Positions 35,992 to 45,806 of a DNA stretch of 64,000 bases are shown here, one piece after another. This DNA comes from Azotosporobacter soli (GTDB lineage Bacteria; Bacillota; Negativicutes; SG130), in the NCBI RefSeq assembly GCF_030542965.1, contig NZ_JAUAOA010000003.1:248001-312000 (forward strand), given 5' to 3'. Within the stretch, counting starts at the first letter, position 1. Each line of letters begins with the position of its first letter. Both the position numbers and the translations under genes were made by a program. Below the pieces are notes generated by a model, which saw only the letters and a list, made by a program, of their open reading frames with translations, was not told where the DNA came from and did not search any database.

Positions 35992-38184
35992 TTATTTCAG
36001 TTTAAGTTTCGCCAGCGCATCGGCCAGCGCCGAATTCAGCGGCTCTTCTTTCGCCTTGCTCTGATTGCGCAAATATTGATTCACATCGCTCTTCGAAACC
36101 TTCGACGTCTCTTTTTCGCGCCGTTCGTTGAACGACGACAATTTTTCCCGATGACCGCAGCCGCAGACAAACAGACGGGCGTCGCCTTCGCCGCGCATTT
36201 CCATCTTCTTGTGGCAGTTCGGGCAGCGAGCGTTCGTAACCCTGGCAATACCCTTGCGATGGCCGCACTCACGGTCCTGACAGACCAGCATTTTGCCTTT
36301 CTTGCCGTTGACTTCGAGCATATACTTGCCGCAGTCGGGACACTTCGTGCGGGTCATATTGTCATGCCGATATTGTTCCTGACTGTTTTTGATGTCCGTC
36401 ACGACCGCGCGGGCATACGCGCGCATTTCATTAATGAACGAGGTCTTATTCAGTGCGCCTTTCGCAATCGCGGCCAACTTTTGTTCCCAGTTCGCGGTCA
36501 GTTCCGGCGATTTCAGATCGCGCGGCACCAGTTCCAAAAGCTGTTTGCCTTTTGACGTGATGTGCAAATCCTTGCCTTTTTTTTCGATCAGAAAACTGTT
36601 GAACAATTTTTCGATGATGTCGGCCCGCGTCGCAACAGTACCGAGCCCGCCAGTTTCGCCGAGCGTCTTCTTCAGCGTCTCATCGCTGCTGCTGATGTAT
36701 TTCGCCGGATTTTCCATCGCCGTGAGCAGCGTCGCTTCGTTGAACAAAGGCGGCGGTTTCGTTTCCCCCTTGGTCTGTGAGAGTCCGGCCACTTTCAGTA
36801 CATCGCCCTTGTGCAACTCGGGTAGGCTTTGATCGACCAAATCATCTTTAGCGGCGTCTTCATCCTCATATTTGTTTTCATAGACTTCTTTCCAGCCCTG
36901 CGCAATCACACGCTTGCCTTTGGCAGCGAACGTTTCGCCGCCGATCTTGGCCCTAAGCGTCGTCTGCTCATATTCGAAGGCCGGATGCAACGCGGCCAGG
37001 AAGCGCTTCACAACCAAGTCGTAAATCTTGCGTTCCTTATCGTCGAGATTGTTGAGAAACACCGCCTGTTCGGTCGGAATGATCGCATGATGATCGGATA
37101 CCTTACTGTCGTCGACGACATGTTTGTTCGTTCTGACGTTGCCGCGCAGCGCCTTGCCGCCCAATTTCGCGTACGGTCCGACGGTGCAGGCGCGAATCCG
37201 CTCCGGCAGCGTGTCGACAATGTCCGCCGAGATATAGCGCGAATCGGTGCGCGGATACGTCAATATCTTATGCGTCTCATAGAGGCGCTGCATGATATTA
37301 AGCGTGTCCTTTGCCGAAAAACTATACAGTTTATTGGCGTCGCGCTGCAATTCGGTCAGGTCGTAAAGCGACGGTGCAGGCGTCTTTTTGTAAGCCTTGT
37401 CCACATCGACGATTTGCAATTCTTTGCCTTGCAGTTCACGTACAAGCTTATCGCAGGCTTCTTTACTGAACGTCCTTGTTTCTTTTGTCTTGGCATCCTG
37501 CCAGAAAAAACGAGCGCCCGGCACCGCGGCCGCGATGCCGTAAAATGTGCGCGGTTTAAACGTTTGAATTTCCTCTTCGCGCTGCGCAATGATCGCCAGC
37601 GTCGGCGTTTGCACGCGGCCGCAGGAAAGCTGCGCATTGTAGCGGCAGGTCAGCGCCCGCGAGGCATTCATCCCGACCAGCCAATCCGCTTCCGAGCGCG
37701 CCACTGCCGAAGCGTAGAGATTTTCATAGTCGCGGCCGGGTTTTAAATTGCGAAATCCGTCCTGGATCGCCTTGTCAGTGACCGATGAGATCCAAAGCCG
37801 CTTGACCGGCTTGTTCACATGCGCCTTGGCCAAAATCCAGCGCGCTACCAATTCACCCTCGCGTCCGGCATCGGTCGCGATGATCACTTCATTGACGTCC
37901 TTGCGCAGCAACTGTTCCTTGACTGTGTTATATTGCCGCCCGGTCTGCTTGATGACAACCAGCTTGAGCGGTTCGGGCAGCATCGGCAGATCTTCCATCT
38001 TCCATGACTTATAGCGCTCATCGTAGCTTTCCGGATCGGCCAGCGTCACCAGATGCCCGAGCGCCCAGGTCACGATATATTTATCGTTTTCAAAATAGCC
38101 GTTGCCCTGCTTGGCGCAGCGCAATACCCGCGCCAAGTCACGCCCTACTGAAGGCTTTTCCGCCAATACCACTGCTTTACTCAT
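35992..38184 (-). CDS. topB: DNA topoisomerase III
   Basis: 730-residue type IA topoisomerase that decatenates DNA and relaxes negative supercoils by single-strand passage. The N-terminal Toprim domain shows E9 (LAEKPSV) and ATDAGREGELVARW (acidic metal ligands at 105-111). The active-site tyrosine Y310 lies in TYPRTDSRYIS. SCGRVQTPTL (187-196) is typical of the family. The C-terminus (about 623-690) carries zinc-ribbon repeats (CPDCGKYMLEVNGKKG, CPNCHKKMEMRGEG) and a basic tail. Start ATG 38184 with AAGGATGG upstream. Confidence 0.94.
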   Translation of the reverse strand: MSKAVVLAEKPSVGRDLARVLRCAKQGNGYFENDKYIVTWALGHLVTLADPESYDERYKSWKMEDLPMLPEPLKLVVIKQTGRQYNTVKEQLLRKDVNEVIIATDAGREGELVARWILAKAHVNKPVKRLWISSVTDKAIQDGFRNLKPGRDYENLYASAVARSEADWLVGMNASRALTCRYNAQLSCGRVQTPTLAIIAQREEEIQTFKPRTFYGIAAAVPGARFFWQDAKTKETRTFSKEACDKLVRELQGKELQIVDVDKAYKKTPAPSLYDLTELQRDANKLYSFSAKDTLNIMQRLYETHKILTYPRTDSRYISADIVDTLPERIRACTVGPYAKLGGKALRGNVRTNKHVVDDSKVSDHHAIIPTEQAVFLNNLDDKERKIYDLVVKRFLAALHPAFEYEQTTLRAKIGGETFAAKGKRVIAQGWKEVYENKYEDEDAAKDDLVDQSLPELHKGDVLKVAGLSQTKGETKPPPLFNEATLLTAMENPAKYISSSDETLKKTLGETGGLGTVATRADIIEKLFNSFLIEKKGKDLHITSKGKQLLELVPRDLKSPELTANWEQKLAAIAKGALNKTSFINEMRAYARAVVTDIKNSQEQYRHDNMTRTKCPDCGKYMLEVNGKKGKMLVCQDRECGHRKGIARVTNARCPNCHKKMEMRGEGDARLFVCGCGHREKLSSFNERREKETSKVSKSDVNQYLRNQSKAKEEPLNSALADALAKLKLK

Positions 38185-38340
38185 ATCATGTTTCCATCCT
38201 TTTGTTCTCTGTTAGACTCCTTTGATTGTACTGGATATCCTCACAATCGGCAAGTTCAGCGCTTCTTTTCGATTTCACTCCGGATTAAATAACGATCATC
38301 CCTCGCATTTTTCATTCCGCCGCATATTTTTTACGCCGCA

Positions 38341-38370
38341 TTGTACTTTCTTTTTCGAACAGAGTATAAT
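38341..38370 (+). promoter_or_regulatory. Sigma-70 promoter of the 38464 gene
   Basis: TTGTAC, 18-nt spacer, TATAAT. The transcript would have a leader of about 85 nt with a weak stem (AGTGGCG/TGCCGCT). Confidence 0.7.
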
Positions 38371-38463
38371 ACCGTAGTATAAATATTTTTTAGTGGCGTG
38401 TAATCGTTATATGCCGCTATTTGCAGACACATAGCCACAATTAAAAAATGGAGGTATTTTCTC

Positions 38464-38979
38464 ATGCAAGAAAAACTAAAATCGGTTCAATGGGGCGTTA
38501 TACTGGCTATCGCAACTATTTTTCTCGGCTTTTTCCTTGGCGCAGCAATGGGCGGCGCCGAAGCGCAAATCAAACAATATTGGACCGCTTCCGCACAGCC
38601 CGTTTTAAGCAGCGTCTATAATAATGATGCGCAAAAAGTATCGGCTATCGTGGATCGTTCTTGGAAAATGCTGCAGCGGGCCCATATGCATGCCGCCGCT
38701 ATCGGTTCAGCCAGTTTAATTTTACTCTACGTGTTATCCTGTCTCAATCTGTCGGCCCTCTACAAAAAAACTCTCGCATTATTCTTGGGACTCGGCTCGC
38801 TCGGTTATTCTCTGTCGTGGCTTTACACTGCGTTCGCCGCGCCGCTTACCGGCAGTATCCCCGCCGCCAAAGCTTCAATTCACATTTTGGCAGCCGGTTC
38901 GATCGGAATGTTGCTGGCAGGCACTTTTGCGATTCTGGCGTTAAGTTGCAAAACCTTACTCTGCAGCAAAAACACGTAA
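38464..38979 (+). CDS. Four-helix membrane protein, unknown function
   Basis: 171-residue integral membrane protein. Segments: about 10-30, 74-93, 98-120 and 132-158. The first loop (residues 31-70) faces outward by the positive-inside rule and is followed by RAHMHAAAIGSASLI, where two histidines at the membrane edge could ligate haem or another cofactor. I do not recognise the family. Start ATG 38464 with ATGGAGG upstream. Own promoter and terminator, so probably monocistronic. Confidence 0.7.
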   Translation: MQEKLKSVQWGVILAIATIFLGFFLGAAMGGAEAQIKQYWTASAQPVLSSVYNNDAQKVSAIVDRSWKMLQRAHMHAAAIGSASLILLYVLSCLNLSALYKKTLALFLGLGSLGYSLSWLYTAFAAPLTGSIPAAKASIHILAAGSIGMLLAGTFAILALSCKTLLCSKNT

Positions 38980-39004
38980 ATCTATACGCTGCTTTTCAGC
39001 AAGA

Positions 39005-39044
39005 AAATGGCCTCGGGTGATCACACACCCAAGGCCATTTTTTT
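39005..39044. terminator. Terminator of the membrane protein gene
   Basis: The arms AAATGGCCT and AGGCCATTT with inner GGGTG/CACCC and seven T on the plus strand. Convergent with the phytase gene stop at 39047. Confidence 0.9.
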
Positions 39045-39046
39045 AC

Positions 39047-39958
39047 TTAACGCTGCTTGCTCCATGCTGTCCAAGATTCAGTCGGACTTTGCGCCGCATA
39101 CGCGTAGAATTCTTGCAAGAATTGCAGCCGTTCCTGAGACGCTTTTATCTTCCAGGCTTCCTGCGAGCTTTCCTGCAGCAAATTCGCACCGCCGAGCAAT
39201 TGCTGACGCGCCAGGATATCGTTGAAGGAAACTTGTTTTGCGTTTTTCAGCATGTCATACATGGCCATGAAAGTTGTCGTGCGACCATGACCGGCCTGAC
39301 AATGAAAATGCAGCGCGGTGCCGGGCGGCAGATTCTTGTAAAAGGCAAGAAAGAGCTCGACCGCCACATCGTCCGGTCGCAAATGGTCGGTCACAGTAAG
39401 ACGAAAATATCCGACGCCGCGTTCCTTGACGAACTCTTCCTCACTGAGCGCGCTAAGGACAAAGAGATCTCGTTTGCAGTCCGCGCGCTTCACTTTATTC
39501 AGCGGCGCGATGCTAACTATGCTGTCTTGCGCCTCCGTCAAATGTATTTTCTCGTCCTGCAGCACTTCCTGCATACTCTTTCCGACATTGGCCCAGTCGC
39601 GCGCGCCGTACCAACTCACCGCGATTCCATTCAGCAAACCGTGCGATTCCTGCCGCAAATCGACAATAACCAGTGGCGCAGGCAGCTTCGCCTGCAGCAC
39701 TTCGAATTCTAAACGGGAGAATTGCGCGCTGCCCGATGCATGCAATTCCGCCAAACCCTGGCGTGACGGCAGGAAACCTTCACCAGTCTGGAACGCATCA
39801 TCGCTCGTCCTGAAATTGCGCGGCAGGCTCGCTTCGTTCTCCGTGTCAATCCGCCAAAATTCTTCGCCCGCCTGCACCTTTGCCGCTCCGGCGTACATTG
39901 GTCCGTTGCAAATGACGGCAAGCAAGACTACCGCCGCCAACCATATTCTTATTTTCAC
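39047..39958 (-). CDS. PTP-like phytase (secreted)
   Basis: 303-residue protein-tyrosine-phosphatase-like inositol polyphosphatase, of the type described in Selenomonas ruminantium. A signal peptide spans about 1-25 (hydrophobic 6-18, AGA cleavage), so it acts outside the inner membrane. Family blocks: EEFWRIDTENEASLPRNFRT, VDLRQESHGLLNGIAVSWYG, TDHLRP with the general-acid Asp191, and the P-loop HFHCQAGHGRTT with nucleophile C220 and R226. In the ruminal enzyme the P-loop is HCEAGVGRT; here Glu is Gln and Val is His. It should release phosphate from phytate. Start ATG 39958. Confidence 0.9.
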   Translation of the reverse strand: MKIRIWLAAVVLLAVICNGPMYAGAAKVQAGEEFWRIDTENEASLPRNFRTSDDAFQTGEGFLPSRQGLAELHASGSAQFSRLEFEVLQAKLPAPLVIVDLRQESHGLLNGIAVSWYGARDWANVGKSMQEVLQDEKIHLTEAQDSIVSIAPLNKVKRADCKRDLFVLSALSEEEFVKERGVGYFRLTVTDHLRPDDVAVELFLAFYKNLPPGTALHFHCQAGHGRTTTFMAMYDMLKNAKQVSFNDILARQQLLGGANLLQESSQEAWKIKASQERLQFLQEFYAYAAQSPTESWTAWSKQR

Positions 39959-40023
39959 CGTTCCGTCCTCCCTTTTCTTTTACAGAGAGCGCTTATTTAT
40001 CTTCCGCCTCTGCACGGCGCAAA

Positions 40024-40689
40024 TCAGCGTCCGCCGCTCAGCCATTCGCCAAGCTCGCCGCGCAGTTCGCCATAGACCGAAATGATCCGATCCGCCTGCG
40101 CTAAATCCTGCTGACCGGAATTTGGATTTTGCAAACCGATGCAGGCCATACCGGCCGCTTTGGCTGCTGTAACGCCGTTATAAGAATCTTCAATAACCAA
40201 GCATTCTTTCGGCGACAGGCCGAGCAGCGACGCCGCTCTAAGAAAAATATCCGGCGCAGGCTTTGAATGGGTTACTTCATTGCCGCTGACTGACGCGACA
40301 AAAAAAGACGATAAGCCAAGCATCTCAATAATCAAATCAATATGCTGGCGTGGTGACGAAGACGCCACCGCCATCTTATGTCCTTCATGCTTGAGACCAG
40401 AGACCAATTCGAGCACGCCGGGAATCGGCGCATCAACATTGGCCGCCTGAAGCGCCGCCAGGTAGCGCTGTTCGTAGCCATCCACCAGCGTCACTATCGA
40501 GTCTTCCAACGCATGCCGCTCTTTCAGCGCCGTAAAGATTTGCCGATTCGTCGTGCCAATGAACGCATCGTGGTCAGCCGGCGTCAAATTGACGCCCAGT
40601 TCCTTTAAATACTGCAAAAATGTTTTCTTATGTATCGGTTCGCTATCGATCAGCACCCCGTCCATATCGAATATCACGCCTTTAATCAT
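40024..40689 (-). CDS. HAD phosphatase, beta-phosphoglucomutase-like
   Basis: 221-residue haloacid-dehalogenase-superfamily phosphohydrolase or mutase. Motif I FDMDGVLIDSEP (nucleophile D and acid/base D), motif II VASSSPRQHIDLI, motif III/IV KPAPDIFLRAAS and VIEDSYNGVTAAKAAGM. A helical cap (about 15-80) as in beta-phosphoglucomutase and sugar-phosphate phosphatases. Specific substrate unknown. It follows the 41179 gene by 16 nt; probable two-gene operon. Start ATG 40689 with GGAGAA upstream. Confidence 0.88.
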   Translation of the reverse strand: MIKGVIFDMDGVLIDSEPIHKKTFLQYLKELGVNLTPADHDAFIGTTNRQIFTALKERHALEDSIVTLVDGYEQRYLAALQAANVDAPIPGVLELVSGLKHEGHKMAVASSSPRQHIDLIIEMLGLSSFFVASVSGNEVTHSKPAPDIFLRAASLLGLSPKECLVIEDSYNGVTAAKAAGMACIGLQNPNSGQQDLAQADRIISVYGELRGELGEWLSGGR

Positions 40690-40705
40690 CGTCCGATTCT
40701 CCTTT

Positions 40706-41179
40706 TCATATCCGCAATGTCGCCAGCAGCCGCTTCGGATTCAAGAGCAGACCGATCGCATCCTGCGGGCTGCTTACCACCAGATCGGCTTCGCGCAGCG
40801 CCGCCATGCTCGCGCCTTCACGGCCAACCACCGCAATCGACAATGCCGCCAGCGCAAACATCGCCGCATCATTCGAGCCATTGCCTATGCAGACGGTGTG
40901 TTCCGGCCCCAGCTTGCGCACCAGTTCGGCTTTTTGTTCGCCTTCCGCACCCGGTTTGATCACCGCAACCTTAACGCCAACAAGCTCTGCCAGTTGGGGT
41001 CGCGCCTGACCGAACGTATCCGCGGTAATCACATTAACGTTCAATTCCTGACTTAGCGCAAGCAAAAGTTCCTTCACCATTGGCGCAATCAAGCCGTCAA
41101 CGGCCAGCGTCCCATTATAATCAACGACCGCATAGCGTAAATCGAGTTTCCTGCCGTCCGGAAAGAACACCGTCTCCAT
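40706..41179 (-). CDS. Small HAD-family hydrolase (COG4087-like)
   Basis: 157-residue capless HAD protein resembling the soluble core of P-type ATPases. Motif I is DYNGTL (VVDYNGTLAVDG) with the nucleophile Asp but Asn-Gly in place of the usual x-D, as known in this subgroup. A VITADTFG motif II and IGNGSNDAAMFALA motif IV complete the site. Start ATG 41179 with GGGAGG eight nt upstream; a basic N-terminal extension from an earlier frame is rejected. First gene of a pair with the next HAD gene. Confidence 0.82.
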   Translation of the reverse strand: METVFFPDGRKLDLRYAVVDYNGTLAVDGLIAPMVKELLLALSQELNVNVITADTFGQARPQLAELVGVKVAVIKPGAEGEQKAELVRKLGPEHTVCIGNGSNDAAMFALAALSIAVVGREGASMAALREADLVVSSPQDAIGLLLNPKRLLATLRI

Positions 41180-41410
41180 ACTGCAACCTCCCCACATCCT
41201 TTTCTTGCGCAAACAGCCACTCAAAGCTTCACAGCTTTCTCTTCTTCTTCCACTTCTCCACGCACGCCGCTCTCTCCTGCCTGCCGGAAGGGCGCTTCTT
41301 TTTTCCCTTTTACGCTCAGCCATTTTTTTACACCTTAGCAGGATAGGTTTCCTTCTCAGCGAACTATATCACTAATATTATTCTACTTTTTCAACAGGCA
41401 GGTGAATGAG

Positions 41411-43702
41411 ATGTTGGATCGGAGCGCTTTGCGCATCGCGCAGATTTATTTGCTCTTCGGCAGTCTTTGGATTTTATTTTCCGATCAATTCGTCTCTTTG
41501 CTGACGCAGGACCCGCTCTGGATTACCCGCCTTTCCACGGCCAAAGGCTGGCTGTTCATGCTGGTTACCAGTTCGCTGCTCTATTTTTTAATCCATCGTT
41601 CGCATCATGAACTGCGCAGCGCCAATGAACGCTACCTCTCCGTACTGCGAGCTGCAGAAACCTACTCGATTATCGGCACGAACCCGCAAGGCCTGATTAC
41701 CGTTTTTAACGCAGGAGCCGAGCATCTGCTGGGATATTCAGCAGATGAGGTCGTCAACCGGCAAACAGTCGAACTCATTCACGATGCCGCTGAAATCGCC
41801 GCCTGCGCCGCCGAACTCAACGTAAAGCCCGGTTTTGAGGTTTTTACCGCGCTCGCCACAGAACAACGGCTCGAAAAAAAATATTGGCACTACCTCACTA
41901 AAGACGGACGACGCATCTCGGTTCAATTATCGCTTTCGCCGCAACGCGATGCAAATGGCGTCATCACCGGCTTTCTTGGCATCGCTAATGACGTCAGCGC
42001 TCATCTGAAAGCCGAAGAAGCTTTACGCAGCAGCGAAGCGCGCTTTCGCCGCATCACGACCCATCTGCCGATCGCCATCTCCTGCAGCGACGCGACCGGA
42101 AACATCTTATTCTTAAACCCTGTTTTCGAAAAACTCTTCGGCTATACGCTTGGCGATGTCCCAACAGTCGCCGCCTGGTTTGAGAAAGCATATCCGGACG
42201 AAACGCTGCGCGAATCCGCCGCGCAGTATTGGCAAGAGTTTCTTTCCCAGCCGGATCTGAAAGCCGCACAACCTTGGGAAGGTACACTCGTCCGCAAGGA
42301 CGGCGAGAAGCTCATCATCCAAATCTACGCGGCGCTCGACGAGGATTACCGCTATCTGGTTTTTTTAGACATCACCGAACGGCGCGCTGCCGAAGACCTG
42401 CTGCGCGAGCAGCGCCTCTTTACCGATGCCGTCTTAGACAGCGTTCCCGGCATGCTTTACCTCTACGACAGCCAGGGCCGTCTGATCCGTTGGAACCGCC
42501 AGCACGAACGGATGACCGGTTACTCGACAGAGGAAATGGCTAAGATGACGCTCTTAGACTGGTACCGCGACGACGAAAGCACCGCCAAACGAATTTTACA
42601 GGCTGTTGATGACTGTCTGACAAACGGTTTTGCCGAAGCGGAAGCCGATATGCAGACCAAGAACGGCAAAAAGCTGCCCATGTTCTTCACCGCAGTCAAG
42701 CTCGATATTAGGAACGAGACCTATTTTACCGGCATCGGGATCGACATAACCTCGCGCAAGCAGGCCGAAGCAGCGTTATTGGAAGCCAATGCGGCCTTGG
42801 AACAGCGGGTCGAAGACCGCACGCAAGATTTGAGCGCCGCCAACGAAGAACTTACCGCGATGAATCAGGAGCTGATGGCCGTCAATGAGACGCTGCTCCA
42901 ACTGAACGAACAACTGCGCCAGACCAAGGCTTCGCTGATTCGTTCCGAACAAATGGCCTCTTTGGCGCGTCTGGTCGCGGGCATCGCACATGAGATCAAT
43001 ACGCCGGTCGGTTTATGCGTGACCTTGTCTTCGCATCTGGCGCAACTGAATGACAACTTTGCCGTCCTCTTCCAAAACGGCGTCGTGAAGCGCAAAGACC
43101 TGACGGATTATCTGGCCGAAATCCAAGAAACCAGCCAAATGCTGCAAATCAACAGCGAACGCGCCGGCAAACTGGTCAGCAACTTCAAACAGGTTTCCGC
43201 CGACCAAGCCAGCGAAACGCGGCGTTCTTTCAATGTCCGGCAATATGTCGACGACATCTTGCTCAGCCTGCGCTCGCACCTGAAAAACAGTGGCCACCAG
43301 ATCACCGTCAGCGGCGAAACCGAGTTGACAATCGATGGCTATCCAGGCGCATTCGCGCAAATCATGACGAATCTGATCCTCAACAGCGTCGTCCACGCCT
43401 ATCCCTCTGGTCAATGCGGCACGCTTCGGATCGATTTGCTCAAGCAGGACGACCACCTCCAGCTCACCTATCAGGATGACGGTCTTGGCATGGAGCCTGA
43501 CGTACTGGAAAAGATCTTCGAACCGTTCTTCACGACCCGGCGCAATCAAGGCGGCACCGGCCTCGGATTGTCGATCATCTACAATCTGGTCACGCAGCTT
43601 TATGGCGGCACGATTGAGTGCCGCAGCACTCCCGGCCAGGGCTCGATCTTCACCCTGCTTCTGCCGCTTACTATTACTGCGCAAGACCAGGCAGCCCTTT
43701 AA
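41411..43702 (+). CDS. Membrane PAS-domain histidine kinase
   Basis: 763-residue sensor kinase. Two hydrophobic segments (about 7-27 and 38-56) form an N-terminal membrane hairpin with little outside. Three PAS domains follow (about 72-190, 205-325, 335-460): SIIGTNPQGLITVFNAGAEH, AISCSDATGNILFLNPVFEK and GMLYLYDSQGRLIRWNRQHE. Then a coiled coil, H-box VAGIAHEINTPVGLC (H527), N-box NLILNSVVHAYP, YQDDGLGM, GGTGLGLSI. Start ATG 41411 after CAGGTG; a GTG three codons earlier is possible. It has no adjacent response regulator. Stand-alone unit with a strong terminator. Confidence 0.9.
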   Translation: MLDRSALRIAQIYLLFGSLWILFSDQFVSLLTQDPLWITRLSTAKGWLFMLVTSSLLYFLIHRSHHELRSANERYLSVLRAAETYSIIGTNPQGLITVFNAGAEHLLGYSADEVVNRQTVELIHDAAEIAACAAELNVKPGFEVFTALATEQRLEKKYWHYLTKDGRRISVQLSLSPQRDANGVITGFLGIANDVSAHLKAEEALRSSEARFRRITTHLPIAISCSDATGNILFLNPVFEKLFGYTLGDVPTVAAWFEKAYPDETLRESAAQYWQEFLSQPDLKAAQPWEGTLVRKDGEKLIIQIYAALDEDYRYLVFLDITERRAAEDLLREQRLFTDAVLDSVPGMLYLYDSQGRLIRWNRQHERMTGYSTEEMAKMTLLDWYRDDESTAKRILQAVDDCLTNGFAEAEADMQTKNGKKLPMFFTAVKLDIRNETYFTGIGIDITSRKQAEAALLEANAALEQRVEDRTQDLSAANEELTAMNQELMAVNETLLQLNEQLRQTKASLIRSEQMASLARLVAGIAHEINTPVGLCVTLSSHLAQLNDNFAVLFQNGVVKRKDLTDYLAEIQETSQMLQINSERAGKLVSNFKQVSADQASETRRSFNVRQYVDDILLSLRSHLKNSGHQITVSGETELTIDGYPGAFAQIMTNLILNSVVHAYPSGQCGTLRIDLLKQDDHLQLTYQDDGLGMEPDVLEKIFEPFFTTRRNQGGTGLGLSIIYNLVTQLYGGTIECRSTPGQGSIFTLLLPLTITAQDQAAL

Positions 43703-43755
43703 AGAGCACGACAGGTTTCAGCCGTTGCGTTGAAACTGTCGCGCTCTTTCTTCTT
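43701..43755 (+). terminator. Terminator of the PAS kinase gene
   Basis: The arms AAAGAGCACGACAGGTTTCA and TGAAACTGTCGCGCTCTTT (two mismatches), then CTTCTT. It overlaps the stop codon. Confidence 0.8.
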
Positions 43756-43981
43756 ACGAAGCAGTCAAAAACACAACTCCGTCTCTAGCAAACATGCATT
43801 AACGCTTTAATTTGTTTTTTAATTATTTATTCCGTCAATTTTAAAAGGTAACTTTTCTTTTATGGCTAATTACTTATAGAAGAGATTGTCATTAGACGGA
43901 TCAAATTTTATGAAAGGAGGATCGCAAAGCAGCATAAGTTCCATCTCGTTACAGAGCATTAGAGAAAGTGGGGAGAACGTA

Positions 43982-45748
43982 TTGCAAAAAATAAAGTATA
44001 AACTGATGGCCAGCCTGATTCTGGTAGGTGTGATTTGCGTCTTGCTTCTGGCAGGCTATGATGTATTCAGCACAATCCGCAGCAACGACAAAGACATTGC
44101 CGATTATCGCGCCGTGCTGTACGAACAGTTTGACCGCAACATCAAGCTGCAGGTCAATACGGTGCACAGCCTGGTGCAGGAAATTTACAATCAACAGCAA
44201 AAGGGTCTTTTATCGGAAGCAGATGCGCGAAAGCGTGCGGCCGATTTGGTCCGTTCGCTCCGCTTTGATGACGGCAATTATTTTTGGATCGATACGACGG
44301 AAGGCGTCAACGTCGTCTTGCTTGGCCGCCCGGCTGAAGGCAAAAGCCGCATAGCGGACGTCGATAAGAAAGGGAATCCTTTCATCAAGAATTTACTGGA
44401 TGCCGCGACGAAAGAAGGCGGCGGCTACAGCGACTACTGGTTCCCCAAGCCAAACGAAGAAACGCCGCTGCCTAAACGCGCCTACACCCAGCAATTCAAA
44501 CCGTACGGCTGGGTCATCGGCACCGGCAACTGGGTCGATAACATCGACAAGTTAGTCGCGCTTAAAGAAGCGGAAAAGAACAAGGAATTGCAGCGCAGCA
44601 TCGCCGTCACCGCGGCCATCGCTCTACTGGGCATCCTTCTGGCCGCCGTCATGGCGCAAATCATCAGTAAAAAAATCGCCACGCCGATCAGTCTGGTTGC
44701 TGACGGCGTGCAGCAAGTCGCCAACGGCAATCTGGCAGGACCGAATCTTCCGGTAACAACAGCGGATGAAATCGGACAACTGACCGCTTCGTTCAATGCG
44801 ATGAAACACAGCTTGCGCAATTTGATTCAAGAGACAGCGGAATCATCCGAGCAACTGATCGCCGCCAGCGAAGAACTGTTCGCCACTTCGGAACAGGCGG
44901 CGCAGGCCTCGGCCCAGGTCGCGACCTCGACGACTGCGGTCGCGCAGGGCGCGGACAACCAAGTGCACAGCGTCCAAAAAACCGCCAGCGTAGTCGAGGA
45001 AATGTCAAACCAGATCGAACAGATTGCGCTGAAAGTCTCCTCGATGTCCGATACCTCGGAAAAAACGGCGCGTTCCGCCCACTCCGGCGGTGAAGTGCTC
45101 AAGGTCGCAATCGGTCAGATGAACAGCATCGAGCAGACCGTATCCGGTTCGGCAGCGGTCGTCGCCAAACTCGGCACCCGTTCGCAGGAAATCGGCCAGA
45201 TCGTCGACACTATTGCCGGCATCGCCGGGCAAACGAACCTACTGGCGCTGAACGCAGCGATTGAAGCGGCGCGCGCCGGCGAGCAAGGACGAGGTTTTGC
45301 GGTCGTCGCGGAGGAAGTTCGCAAACTGGCCGAACAGTCGCAGGAAGCGGCCAAGCAGATCGCCGATCTGATCCAGGAAATTCAAAGCGATACCGGAAAA
45401 GCGGTCAGCGCGATGGATTTGGGTACGAAAGAAGTCAAAACCGGCGCGGAAGTCGTCGCCGGTACCGGAAAAGCCTTCCAGGAAATTTCCGACATGGTCA
45501 AGGAAGTCTCCTCGCATGTGCATGAATTGTCGCTCACGGTACAGCATCTCGCTCAAGGCGGTCTGACGATCTCCAATGCGATGGCATCGGTAGAGGAAAT
45601 CTCGCGCAATGCGTCAATGGAAACGCAGACCGTATCGGCCGCGACCGAGCAGCAGGCGGCTTCGATGCATGAAATCGCCGCAGCCAGCCGTTCCCTAAGT
45701 CAGTTAGCGGAACGACTGCAAGCATCCGTCATTCAATTTCGCTTATAA
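43982..45748 (+). CDS. Methyl-accepting chemotaxis protein with sCache
   Basis: 588-residue chemoreceptor. TM1 about 10-30. The extracytoplasmic ligand domain is a single-Cache type 2 ([60 protein letters not shown]), a fold that often binds carboxylates such as acetate. TM2 about 190-212, then HAMP, and a long signalling helix with the hairpin tip [20 protein letters not shown] and [14 protein letters not shown]. The start is uncertain: TTG 43982 has GGGGAGA at good spacing. An ATG at 43910 in the same frame has no ribosome site in front of it, while an AAAGGAGG follows it. Confidence 0.9.
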   Translation: MQKIKYKLMASLILVGVICVLLLAGYDVFSTIRSNDKDIADYRAVLYEQFDRNIKLQVNTVHSLVQEIYNQQQKGLLSEADARKRAADLVRSLRFDDGNYFWIDTTEGVNVVLLGRPAEGKSRIADVDKKGNPFIKNLLDAATKEGGGYSDYWFPKPNEETPLPKRAYTQQFKPYGWVIGTGNWVDNIDKLVALKEAEKNKELQRSIAVTAAIALLGILLAAVMAQIISKKIATPISLVADGVQQVANGNLAGPNLPVTTADEIGQLTASFNAMKHSLRNLIQETAESSEQLIAASEELFATSEQAAQASAQVATSTTAVAQGADNQVHSVQKTASVVEEMSNQIEQIALKVSSMSDTSEKTARSAHSGGEVLKVAIGQMNSIEQTVSGSAAVVAKLGTRSQEIGQIVDTIAGIAGQTNLLALNAAIEAARAGEQGRGFAVVAEEVRKLAEQSQEAAKQIADLIQEIQSDTGKAVSAMDLGTKEVKTGAEVVAGTGKAFQEISDMVKEVSSHVHELSLTVQHLAQGGLTISNAMASVEEISRNASMETQTVSAATEQQAASMHEIAAASRSLSQLAERLQASVIQFRL

Positions 45749-45753
45749 CAGGC

Positions 45754-45806
45754 AAAAGCCCGCAGGCAACGGCAAACGCCGTAATACCTGCGGGCTTTTT
45801 TATATT
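45754..45806. terminator. Bidirectional terminator after chemoreceptor gene
   Basis: The 13-bp perfect arms AAAAGCCCGCAGG/CCTGCGGGCTTTT with a second inner stem ACGGC-AAAC-GCCGT. T-rich on the plus side. It overlaps the end of the convergent AraC gene. Confidence 0.9.
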
